In this document: piece after piece, positions 7,412 through 15,419 of the stretch
Numbering within the stretch: position 1 is the stretch's first letter
Layout of the letters: every line of letters starts with the position of its first letter
NCBI GenBank assembly: GCA_031367405.1
Contig: JANLPT010000290.1
Coordinates: 1-28,847 of the forward strand
Direction of reading: 5' to 3'
Length of the DNA: 28,847 nt
From: JALHNI01 sp031367405
GTDB taxonomy: Bacteria; Acidobacteriota; Terriglobia; Bryobacterales; Bryobacteraceae
Program-made: the position numbers and the translations under genes
Notes under the pieces: generated by a model
Database searches by the model: none
Told to the model about the DNA's origin: nothing
What the model saw: only the letters and a program-made list of their open reading frames with translations

Positions 7412-8284
7412 ATGCGCGTCGCCACCTTCGAAGCTCAGATTTTCGAAAAACTCACCGATTTGCCGCCTTTTTCTCCCGTCTTAGTGAAGCTATTGGGCAC
7501 TTTCGGGCAAGCCAACGTCTCGTGCGCCGCATTGGCGGCCCTGATTGAGCAGGATCCGGTGCTCGCCGGCAGCGTGTTGCGGCTGGCCAATTCGGCGATC
7601 TACTTACAACGCCAACCGGTTACGTCGATTGCGTCGGCCATCAACATGATCGGGATTGACCGTTTACGCAATGTCGTCACAGCGCTTTCGGTAAGCCAAA
7701 TGTGGAAAAAGCTGCCGAGCGCGGAAGGCTGGTCGACGGCGGATTTCAACGAACATGGCTTGGCGACGGCGATCCTGGCGGCTTCCTTGGCTGACCACAT
7801 GCCGAACGATTTCCCGGAAGGGGCTTTCCTCGCCGGCCTACTCCACGACCTCGGCAAGTTGTTAATTGTGATGGCCGTTCCCCGCGATTATCGCCGGATT
7901 ATGCTCCTTTACGAGCAGGACCCCGGCAAGAAATCATGGATCGAATGCGAGCGGGAGGTGCTGGATACTGACCATGCCACTTTGTCGAATCTGGCGCTGG
8001 AGCAATGGAAGGTGGCCGAACCAATCCGCCGGGCCGTCCGGTGGCACCACGAGCCCGAGCGCAGGCATTTGAGCGAAGTGGTGGCGCTAGCCGATACCAT
8101 CGCCAACGCGATCGGCTATTCTGTGTTGCCGCCGCCCATGGTGATGGTGGATACTCCTCCGGAAGAGATCGTCGCGAAATTATTACGGCCCGAGTGTTCA
8201 GAAATCTCGCCCGAGGCCTTGCTGGAGAACTTCTGTAACGAAATGGACGTCATCCGGGGCACGCCACGAATCCTTCGCTCATGA
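7412..8284 (+). CDS. HDOD-domain signal-transduction protein
   Basis: A 290-residue cytosolic protein made almost entirely of an HDOD domain, a relative of HD phosphohydrolases found in bacterial signalling and stress regulators. Early landmarks are LPPFSPVLVKLL, IEQDPVLAGSVLRLANSA and the helix INMIGIDRLRNVV. The family often lacks metal ligands, but here AGLLHDLGKLL (residues 141-151) keeps an HD pair. A later His pair (RRAVRWHHEPE) may complete a metal site, so hydrolase activity is possible. There is no receiver or GGDEF domain. The start is ATG at 7412. A TTG at 7349 would add 21 residues encoded across a T8G6 tract and is less likely. Divergent from the deacetylase gene. Confidence 0.85.
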   Translation: MRVATFEAQIFEKLTDLPPFSPVLVKLLGTFGQANVSCAALAALIEQDPVLAGSVLRLANSAIYLQRQPVTSIASAINMIGIDRLRNVVTALSVSQMWKKLPSAEGWSTADFNEHGLATAILAASLADHMPNDFPEGAFLAGLLHDLGKLLIVMAVPRDYRRIMLLYEQDPGKKSWIECEREVLDTDHATLSNLALEQWKVAEPIRRAVRWHHEPERRHLSEVVALADTIANAIGYSVLPPPMVMVDTPPEEIVAKLLRPECSEISPEALLENFCNEMDVIRGTPRILRS

Positions 8285-8358
8285 GGACTTTACATTCTTA
8301 ACGCCAGCCTAACAAAATCTTGATTGTCATGCGCGGATTGGCGCGCGTCAACATCCGC

Positions 8359-8541
8359 ATGAGCATTCATCATTCCCGTCGCACCATTTTAAGCGGCGCT
8401 TTACACGGTGCCGCTTTGTCCCCCGCGCTCTGGCTGACGAAGGGTGCCTTCGCCCAACAGATTGTGGCCACTCCGGCGCTCACCATCGGACCCTATTACC
8501 CCAATCAACTGCCACTCGATCTCGACAACGATCAATGGTAA
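8359..8541 (+). pseudogene. Truncated intradiol ring-cleavage dioxygenase start
   Basis: This frame encodes only about 60 residues. It has a twin-arginine-like leader (HSRRTILSGALHG, ending GAFAQ) and then TPALTIGPYYPNQLPLD, the opening pattern of secreted intradiol (protocatechuate/catechol-type) dioxygenases. It stops at TAA right after DNDQW. None of the catalytic Tyr and His iron ligands are present, since they lie far downstream in intact enzymes. The sequence that follows belongs to an unrelated protein in another frame. I read this as the remains of a dioxygenase gene whose body was replaced or deleted. A functional exported peptide is a remote alternative. Confidence 0.65.
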
Positions 8542-9070
8542 AAAGGCTTACGTTTACTTCATCAGTCCGAAGCAAATCAATGTGCAGGCACCAGCCGATA
8601 CTTTGAGCGGCAGCGTGCAAGTGGCCGTCACGAATACCAACGGCAGTTCGGCGGCGACTACGGCGAAGTTACAGAGTGTCCTGCCAGGGTTCTTCAGATT
8701 GACGGAGGACTATATTACCGCCACCGATTCGTTGGGAGGCTATGTGGCACCCACGAACTTAGTGAGTGGTTTACTCACCGTGCCGGCGAAACCAGGCGAC
8801 ACCATCCTGCTGTGGGGAACAGGCTTTGGCCCGACGAACCCCGGTTTGACAGCGGGCGAGGTTGTCACCAACGCCGCTCCGTTGATGAATCCAGTAAGGA
8901 TTCGCATCGGCCAAGCCGCTGCGCAGGTAAATTACGCCGGTGTGACGGCGGTAGGTGTATATCAATTCAACATTGTGGTGCCCGATCTGCCGGACGGCGA
9001 CTATCCGGTACGCGCCGATGTGGCGGGCGTGCGCACGAGCACCGTGCCGCGTTTGCGGATTCAACGCTAG
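8530..9070 (+). pseudogene. Orphan Solibacter-type C-terminal domain (TIGR03437-like) fragment
   Basis: From about 8530 the frame encodes INGKKAYVYFISPKQINVQAP, then GSVQVAVTN, GDTILLWGTGFGPTNPG, AQVNYAGVTAVGVYQFNIVVP and a final PRLRIQR before TAG at 9068-9070. This is the about 180-residue C-terminal domain multiplied in Candidatus Solibacter surface proteins (TIGR03437), where NGKPAYVYYISPxQINVQ is the recognisable start. Normally it follows a large N-terminal part such as NHL, beta-propeller or Ig-like repeats. Here it has no such part and no in-frame start codon at its beginning. The frame is open upstream to an ATG at 8444, but that region is a shadow of the dioxygenase fragment. It is best read as a detached C-terminal piece of a large gene. 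Confidence 0.7.
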
Positions 9071-9099
9071 ATCCGGGCGATGGCCAGTAAAAAAATAAG

Positions 9100-9127
9100 T
9101 TGCAAATTGAGTAACTTCGTCTAGAAT
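9100..9127 (+). promoter_or_regulatory. Promoter of the phospholipase D-like gene
   Basis: TTGCAA (9100-9105) and TAGAAT (9122-9127) are 16 bases apart in an AT-rich stretch between the pseudogene and the next gene. Transcription would start near 9135, about 30 bases before the ATG at 9164. Confidence 0.6.
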
Positions 9128-9163
9128 CATCTTGTCGATTTCCGCAGTGGAAAGGCAGGAGCG

Positions 9164-10846
9164 ATGCGCGTACACAAGAAACATCAGGGCTTGACGGTCA
9201 ATGCGATCGCGGGCACTTACGTCATATTTTTCGGCCTCGACCTCGACGCCGCTCAGCGAACCGGCTTTCGGGGCTTCGCCTTCAAACGTACCGACCACCT
9301 CGATGGCGAGACGGTCTGGTTGCGCGGGATCAAGACCTTTGAGGAGACGGCGCCCCATCCGGCGCTGGGTGAAACGTTCTCCAGCCAGGAACATCCCGTG
9401 CAATCCTTCCAGTGGGCTGACTACAGCGCCAAAGCCGGTCGCGACTACACTTACTCGATCTTCGCGCAGTACGGAAACCCGGCCGCGCTGGAGTCTCGTC
9501 ATCAAATCGATCTCGACATCACGTCTGAAGTGGAAACCGGTCCGGCCCATTCGGTCTTCTTCAATCGCGGGTCGGTCGCCACCCAGGAATACGCGCGGCG
9601 CTTTCAGAATCAGAAGCCTTCTATCGCCGGCCCGGGCGCTTATGAGTGGCTTTCCCGTGGCTTGTTGGAAGCCCTGGTGAAGTTTCTCGGCCGGGCCGGG
9701 GCCGGGTGGTCAATCAACGGGGCAGTGTATGAGTTTCAATGGCCGGCGGCGCTGGCGGCGGTGAAGGCCGCCCATGTGCGCGGTGCTGCGGTCAAGATTC
9801 TGTTCGACGATATCGAGAACGCCGATGGACCCAAGGTCCGTAACCGTGCCGCCATCGCGAAAGCGAAGATCAAAGCCCTCTGCCAGGGCCGGGCGAATGG
9901 CAAGCTGATGCACAACAAGTTCTTCGTGCTCAGCAAGAACGGCCACCCCGTCGCCGTCTGGACCGGGTCCACCAACCTCACCGAAAACGGCATCTTCGGC
10001 CATTCGAACCTGGGCCACATCGTGGAGGATTCTGACGTCGCGCAAGCCTACCTCGACTATTGGGACCGTCTGAACGCCGATCCGCCGGTGGGCAAGCCCT
10101 ACCGCGACGCCAATGTTGCGGCCTCCCCTGCGCCGCCCGCCGCCATAAGCTCATCCACCACGGTATTCTCCCCGCGTGGCAGCGATCTCGACTCCTTGAA
10201 TTGGTACGCCACACTGGCCGCTGGCGCACAAAACGGACTCTTCATGACCTTTGCCTTTGGCATGCATAAGCTCTTTAAAGACGTCTATAGCCAGAACGAC
10301 GCCATCCTGCGCATGGCCCTGATGGAAACCGATCGCAATAGTCCCCAAACTGCGGCGCAGGATAAAATCGATATCCAAAACATCCGTAACCGCCCCAATG
10401 TCGTGGTAGCCATCGGCAATCGCATTGTCACCAATAGCTTCGATCGCTGGCTGGCTGAGCTCGGGCAGTTAACCAATCAGGTGCACGTCCGCTGGATTCA
10501 TACCAAGTACATGCTCGTCGATCCCCTCGGAGCGAACCCGCTCATTGTCACTGGGAGTGCCAATTTCAGTAAGGCCAGCACCGATACCAATGACGAGAAT
10601 ATGTTGGTTATCCAAGGTGACAAGCGCATCGCCGATATCTACTTCGGCGAGTATCTGCGGCTCTACAATCACTACGCGTTTCGCGAATCAGTTAAGTTTC
10701 ACCAGGACCGCGGAGAAGATCCGGCCGCCTGGAAGCCGCAGTTTCTGATCGACGATGACTCCTGGATGGCCGACTACTTCAATCCGGCCGACCGCCACGC
10801 CCGCTTCGCCCGGCGCGAATATTTCGCCGGGCCGATGTCCATCTAG
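9164..10846 (+). CDS. Phospholipase D superfamily protein, two HKD-type motifs
   Basis: A 560-residue protein without a signal peptide or membrane segment. Two PLD catalytic half-sites are visible. The first is H250-x-K252 followed by GSTN (268-271). The second is H446-x-K448 with D453 and GSAN (464-467). In the first motif the position of the usual Asp (257) is Ser, while the second is complete. The N-terminal 150 residues (FFGLDLDAAQRTGFRGFAFKR, then FQWADYSAKAGRDYTYSI) form an unfamiliar beta-rich domain. Superfamily members cleave phosphodiester bonds in lipids or nucleic acids through a covalent His intermediate, and bacterial ones include nucleases and defence effectors. I cannot assign a substrate. 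The start is ATG at 9164, with GGAAAGG and AGGAG just before it. The gene has its own promoter and converges on the MFS gene with only nine bases between stops. Confidence 0.82.
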   Translation: MRVHKKHQGLTVNAIAGTYVIFFGLDLDAAQRTGFRGFAFKRTDHLDGETVWLRGIKTFEETAPHPALGETFSSQEHPVQSFQWADYSAKAGRDYTYSIFAQYGNPAALESRHQIDLDITSEVETGPAHSVFFNRGSVATQEYARRFQNQKPSIAGPGAYEWLSRGLLEALVKFLGRAGAGWSINGAVYEFQWPAALAAVKAAHVRGAAVKILFDDIENADGPKVRNRAAIAKAKIKALCQGRANGKLMHNKFFVLSKNGHPVAVWTGSTNLTENGIFGHSNLGHIVEDSDVAQAYLDYWDRLNADPPVGKPYRDANVAASPAPPAAISSSTTVFSPRGSDLDSLNWYATLAAGAQNGLFMTFAFGMHKLFKDVYSQNDAILRMALMETDRNSPQTAAQDKIDIQNIRNRPNVVVAIGNRIVTNSFDRWLAELGQLTNQVHVRWIHTKYMLVDPLGANPLIVTGSANFSKASTDTNDENMLVIQGDKRIADIYFGEYLRLYNHYAFRESVKFHQDRGEDPAAWKPQFLIDDDSWMADYFNPADRHARFARREYFAGPMSI

Positions 10847-10855
10847 CGCCCGCTC

Positions 10856-12022
10856 TTAGTGCAGCGCTTCGGCCAATTCGCGCGATTCCTCATGGACCGG
10901 CGCGGCAAAGACGTAACGCCCCAGAATCGCCGCGACGCCCACCGACACCGCAGCCATCACGAAGGCCGACGGGTAACCCCAACGCTTAGCCATCATCCCG
11001 GCGGCGAAGGAACTCATGCCGACAAAAAGGTCATAAAAGGCACTCAATACGCTCACCACGGTGCCGCGCTCTTCTTCCGGCGTCCGGCGCAACACGGTGG
11101 AGGCGACGGCTGACCAGGGGAAGGAAAATCCCAAGCCCAGAATGCCCGTGGCCAACACTGCCGACGGCGGGGTGGTGGCCATCGTGATGCCGACTAAACC
11201 GATCACCATCGCCACCAAGCCCGCATAGAAAGTGCGGCTGGGAGGCAGGCGATCCGGCAGCCCGCCCAGGAAGAAGCGTGAAAACAGGATCACCAATGCG
11301 TAAGCCGTAAACGCCGCCGGGCCGGAGTGGCCATTGGTGGATAAGTGCAGAACCAGGAAGCCGGTCAGCACCGGGTAGTGGACATTCACGAAGCCGATGG
11401 TCAAGCCGGGCATCAACAATCCGCGCGGAATCCAGGGGCCTTGGCGGCGGCGAGGGTTGGGGCGGTAGTCTTCGCGAACGAACCACAGGCAGGCCATTCC
11501 CAGCAGCGCCGAGACCACTTGCAAGGCGGCCGCGCGCGGGAAACTTCCCAGGGCTTGGCCAATCACGGGGCCCAGCGAAATACCGCCCCAGATACCGCTG
11601 CTCAAGTAGCCCAGCGCTTGCCCGCTGCGGTGGATGCCGCCCAATTCAATCACCCACGCGGCGGCGCCGGTGTAGAGGCAGGCCTCGCCGAAGCCTTGCA
11701 GGATGCGGCCCAGATAGGCACCTTTGAGGCCGAGCGGTAGTAGATAAACGAATCCGGCGAGCGCGCAACTGCCGAGCCCGGCGATAAATGCCACCCGGCG
11801 GCCGCGACGGTCGGCGATGGGGCCGGAAGCGAAGCGGCTGATTAAGGCGACGAGGGAAAAAATACCGATGACAAAGCCAACGGTCTGGTCGGTGCCGCCT
11901 AAGTCGTGGCGGACGTGCGGACCCAGAGCGGGTAACACCGCTCCCATGCCGATAAAGCCGAGAAACGTCGATGCGATAACCGCCCAGAATCGGCCACTGA
12001 ATTCATGCGGAGTAAGCCCCAT
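10856..12022 (-). CDS. MFS transporter, last gene of the addAB run
   Basis: A 388-residue integral membrane protein with the 12-helix MFS pattern. FWAVIASTFLGFIGMGAVLP is helix 1, GPIADRRGRRVAFIAG carries the loop 2-3 signature, and QALGYLSSGIWGGISLGPVIG lies near helix 5. The second half follows an Arg-rich central loop (RPNPRRRQGPW). It is likely an exporter, substrate unknown. The start is ATG at 12022, where the Met precedes the first helix by about ten residues. A longer frame to 12118 would run into addA and is rejected. It lies 34 bases downstream of the addA stop, without a visible terminator, so it may be co-transcribed. Confidence 0.82.
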   Translation of the reverse strand: MGLTPHEFSGRFWAVIASTFLGFIGMGAVLPALGPHVRHDLGGTDQTVGFVIGIFSLVALISRFASGPIADRRGRRVAFIAGLGSCALAGFVYLLPLGLKGAYLGRILQGFGEACLYTGAAAWVIELGGIHRSGQALGYLSSGIWGGISLGPVIGQALGSFPRAAALQVVSALLGMACLWFVREDYRPNPRRRQGPWIPRGLLMPGLTIGFVNVHYPVLTGFLVLHLSTNGHSGPAAFTAYALVILFSRFFLGGLPDRLPPSRTFYAGLVAMVIGLVGITMATTPPSAVLATGILGLGFSFPWSAVASTVLRRTPEEERGTVVSVLSAFYDLFVGMSSFAAGMMAKRWGYPSAFVMAAVSVGVAAILGRYVFAAPVHEESRELAEALH

Positions 12023-12056
12023 TGACTTAATAGTACCGATTCGCGGCGATGGTTTT

Positions 12057-15000
12057 CTAGACACCCAGTAATATGCCGCGCGCCGATTGTCCGGTGAGGG
12101 ACCCGACGGCGGCAACATACCAGGCCAATTGTGTTTGATAGCGCCGCCGGTTCAAGGTGAGGTCGGCACTGGTTTTGAAGTCGATGATCACCCAGCCGGT
12201 GCTATCGAGAAAGGCTAAATCGATGCGGCCTTCGATCAGCCGATCCCCCGCTAGCCAACTCACCGGCCACTCGCGATGCACGCAGGGCGCGGCGCGCGCC
12301 TGCTGAAGCAGCGGATGCGCCAACGCCGCGCAAACGGCATTCGCCGCCGCCAGGGCTTCGTCTTCGCCGGCCCCGGCAATCCGGGCATGCAGGCCCGTAT
12401 TCAAGATCACGGTCTCGGGCGTGGCGGATAGATTCACCTGGCTGAGCACCGCGTGTACCAGCGTGCCAAATCGCGGGCCATAGGGGCGTGGCCCGCGCTC
12501 AGCGGCCATCACCGTTTCGATGATCCCGGTGAAGCCCGGGGGCAGGTCGAGTTCCTCGGTCGCCGTCACCACGCGGACGCTGGGCCGGGCACCGCGTTCG
12601 ATCAATGCCGCGCGCGCGTCGCGCCATTCTACATAGGGGGCTAAGCTATCGGCCCCACCTTCGCCGAGTAACTGCTGCTGGCGCAAACCGTAGTCGGAGT
12701 CGAACTCGCGGTTGAGCACAGCCGGATCCCACCAGACAACTTCGTGGTCGCCGGTCCGGTCGCCGGTTCGGTCGCCGGTTCGCGGAGCATGCAGGCCTGG
12801 CTTCACTGAGCTTTCCTCGGCGTTTATCTGGTCAGGAGGCCGTTCGAGCACGGTGGCGAGTCCGAACGGTGGGCAGCCCTCCGCCCGGCGAGCCGTGCGC
12901 CAAGCGGAACGCGATGGATAAACCGCTTTATTCAAAGGCTCCAGCCAGCCTTCCATTTCCTGCTCGCCAACCACGGAAATGACGAGTAAGTCCTTGGCGC
13001 GCGTGGCCGCCACATAGGCGACGCGAACGCCTTCGGCGCGTTCGCGAGCTTGCTCCCTCACTTGCTCCTGCAATAACTCAACCGGCATGCAGTTGAGTAA
13101 CTCCGTGGCGCAAAGCTGTTTCTCGTTATCGACAAAACGCTCGGGCTGCTTACGAGCCAGATTGGCCGTCAAGTCGGCTAGAATGACGACCGGAAACTCG
13201 AGCCCTTTGGCGGCGTGCGTGGTCATCAGCCGCACACCTTCTGACCCTTCTTCGAGGACGGCGGCCTCGCTCACTTCCGTGCTGTGTGCGGCTTGTTCTT
13301 CCAGGCGTTCCACAAAGCCGCGGAACGAGATGCCGCCCTCGAGCTCATAGCCGCGCGCGAGGTCAGCGAGGCGCGCGACATTGGCGAGAACCTGATGGCC
13401 GGCGGGGCGAAAGGCGAATCCGGCGTGGGCCCGTGTTGCTTCCAACAAACGGTTCAGAGTATCCGCCACCGGGCGCCAGTTCCGCCCCCGATGTAACTCG
13501 CGTAGTAAGTCCAGGGCCTCCATGATGGGTGCGAACTCATCAATGACATTCTCCCGCGGCCGGAACGGGTTCAGGCTCTGATGCCGATGGCGAAACTTGA
13601 GTAGAGCCGCATCGCTGATAGCAAAGAGACTGCCGCGCAAGGTGGCATAGAGCGCTAACTCATCGTCGGGCCATTCGATGGCGGTAAGCGCGGCGCGCAG
13701 GCTTTCGATCTCCTCGCGGCGATGAAACGATTTTGAGCCGACTAAGAGATGCGCAATGCCGCGTGCTTCGAACCGCCGCGTATACTCGCGCGAAATGTCG
13801 ACGCCATAGTTGGTCAGGCGACGGAATAGCAGGCAAATGTGACGCTCGCGGATCGGTACCCGAACACTCTTGTTTTCCGGGTCGCGTACCGTCCAACCGC
13901 TCTTGTGCAGCAGCCAGTCAGTAAAGGCGACGATCGCCTCGGGTTCGCTTTCAGCAATCACGCGCCGGCTGACGTCACGCGTGGCATAGACGCGGGGCGC
14001 GGGCAGTGCCACCACCGTGGGCTGCACCGCGTCGTGCGGTTCGCCTTGTAACAGAGGAGAGTAACTCGCTTGGCCAGTAAGTTCATCGCCGTTCATCTCA
14101 CCGGCGAAGGCGGCGTTGACAAAGTGCTGCAGCGGCAGAACCGAGCGAAAGCTACGGGTAAGCTGGACGGCACCGACGCCCTGATCCAGCAAATTCTTGC
14201 GCAGCTTCTGATAGAGCAGTACATCCGCCCGCCGGAACTTGTAAATCGACTGTTTAGGGTCGCCGACGACGAAGAGCTTGCCGTCCACGGGCCGGGCTTT
14301 CGTCCAGTCGCTTTCGCGCGCATCGCCGGCTACCAGCAGTAAGATGATTTCGGCCTGCAACGGGTCGGTATCCTGAAACTCGTCGACGAAGAGGTGAGAA
14401 AAGCGCCGTTGTAAGTAAGTCCGCACCTGTTGATTATCGCGGATCAGATCGCGCGTCAGAATGAGTTGATCGAGAAAGTCGAGCTGTCCGGCTTGACGCT
14501 TCAGTGCTTCATAGCGATCGACGAAGCCCGCCAGCTCTTCCTTAAGTTCGGCGGCCAGGTCGGCATCGGCGCACGTCTTGAAGTTAGTCAAAGCGGCCAT
14601 CAAATCTTCGACGCCCTTACGCTTGTTGTAAACCAAATCACGATGTAACTTGACTAACTGAGCTTCGAGTGAATCATAGTCACGGGGGGCAATGTCGTCG
14701 GATCGAGCGATACCGGTGGCCAGCTCTCGAATGACGGCGAAGCTCTGGTTTACTTTGGGCCCCACGGCGAGCACGTGGCCAACAATCTGGTCAATCGCGC
14801 CGCGGCGGTCAAACGGGACGCGCGTCCAAGGCGCGGTGAAGTCTCGCCACTCTACTAGTTGGATCGCCGCATAACGTAAGTCATCGAGCGGTGACCGGTC
14901 GCCGCGCTTAGCCCAAGCCAGGCGGCTCAACGCGCGCCGGACGCCGGGCGAATCCTCTTCTAAGCGGCCTTGAATCCAACCGCGAAAGGCACGTGAGTAC

Positions 15001-15419
15001 AGGCGATCCCGCTGATAATCAGTGATCTCGGTGAAGGCCGGGTCCACGCGGGCCTCCACCGGACGCTCCCGCAGAATTTGGGCGCAGAAGGCATGGATGG
15101 TGCCGATGGAGGCCTCCTCCAAATGCTGCAGGGCGTGCTCCAGATGGTCACGCTCTGCGCCTTGGCAACTGCTGCGGGCGCGGTCAAGTTCCTGACGCAA
15201 CCGCAGCTTCATTTCGCCCGCGGCCTTGTGGGTAAATGTAACAGCGGCCAACTGGTCAATGGTCGTCACGCCCGAGCGCAGAACGTTCACCATCCGCGCC
15301 ACCATCTCGGTGGTTTTGCCCGTGCCGGCCGACGCTTCGACTAACAGGCTCTCACCTAAGCTATGGCGAATGCGATCCCGCCCCGCGCTATCGGAAGGTA
15401 GAGCGTAAACCGTACTCAC
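12057..15419 (-). CDS. addA: AddA-type helicase-nuclease subunit
   Basis: A 1120-residue UvrD-family (SF1A) helicase joined to a RecB-type nuclease. Walker A is ASAGTGKT (residues 29-36), motif Ia VTFTHKAAGEM follows at 60-70, motif II is VDEFQDTD (345-352) and motif III is GDPKQSIYKFR (386-396). Motif V contains THAAKGLEF, and motif VI includes YVAATRAKDLL. The C-terminal nuclease has GRID (D1067) and DFKTS (D1080, K1082), followed by QTQLAWY. With AddB it forms the complex that resects double-strand ends for RecA. Its ATG overlaps the addB stop (ATGA), implying translational coupling. A three-copy 12-base tandem repeat (12747-12782) encodes RTGD three times in the linker before the nuclease domain. 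Confidence 0.9.
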   Translation of the reverse strand: MSTVYALPSDSAGRDRIRHSLGESLLVEASAGTGKTTEMVARMVNVLRSGVTTIDQLAAVTFTHKAAGEMKLRLRQELDRARSSCQGAERDHLEHALQHLEEASIGTIHAFCAQILRERPVEARVDPAFTEITDYQRDRLYSRAFRGWIQGRLEEDSPGVRRALSRLAWAKRGDRSPLDDLRYAAIQLVEWRDFTAPWTRVPFDRRGAIDQIVGHVLAVGPKVNQSFAVIRELATGIARSDDIAPRDYDSLEAQLVKLHRDLVYNKRKGVEDLMAALTNFKTCADADLAAELKEELAGFVDRYEALKRQAGQLDFLDQLILTRDLIRDNQQVRTYLQRRFSHLFVDEFQDTDPLQAEIILLLVAGDARESDWTKARPVDGKLFVVGDPKQSIYKFRRADVLLYQKLRKNLLDQGVGAVQLTRSFRSVLPLQHFVNAAFAGEMNGDELTGQASYSPLLQGEPHDAVQPTVVALPAPRVYATRDVSRRVIAESEPEAIVAFTDWLLHKSGWTVRDPENKSVRVPIRERHICLLFRRLTNYGVDISREYTRRFEARGIAHLLVGSKSFHRREEIESLRAALTAIEWPDDELALYATLRGSLFAISDAALLKFRHRHQSLNPFRPRENVIDEFAPIMEALDLLRELHRGRNWRPVADTLNRLLEATRAHAGFAFRPAGHQVLANVARLADLARGYELEGGISFRGFVERLEEQAAHSTEVSEAAVLEEGSEGVRLMTTHAAKGLEFPVVILADLTANLARKQPERFVDNEKQLCATELLNCMPVELLQEQVREQARERAEGVRVAYVAATRAKDLLVISVVGEQEMEGWLEPLNKAVYPSRSAWRTARRAEGCPPFGLATVLERPPDQINAEESSVKPGLHAPRTGDRTGDRTGDHEVVWWDPAVLNREFDSDYGLRQQQLLGEGGADSLAPYVEWRDARAALIERGARPSVRVVTATEELDLPPGFTGIIETVMAAERGPRPYGPRFGTLVHAVLSQVNLSATPETVILNTGLHARIAGAGEDEALAAANAVCAALAHPLLQQARAAPCVHREWPVSWLAGDRLIEGRIDLAFLDSTGWVIIDFKTSADLTLNRRRYQTQLAWYVAAVGSLTGQSARGILLGV
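12747..12782. repeat. Three-copy 12-base tandem repeat inside addA
   Basis: Units are GTCGCCGGTCCG (12747-12758) and GTCGCCGGTTCG twice (12759-12770, 12771-12782). They keep the reading frame and encode RTGD three times in the variable linker between helicase and nuclease domains. Unit number could vary by slippage without breaking the gene. Confidence 0.8.

Noticed and set aside
8444..8530. ATG at 8444 as the start of the TIGR03437-like protein
   Set aside because: The first 30 codons are an out-of-frame reading of the dioxygenase leader, and there is no ribosome site or signal peptide.
8771..9550. Minus-strand frame of 259 codons
   Set aside because: It crosses the end of the TIGR03437-like fragment, the promoter and the start of the PLD gene. 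The plus-strand assignments are much stronger.
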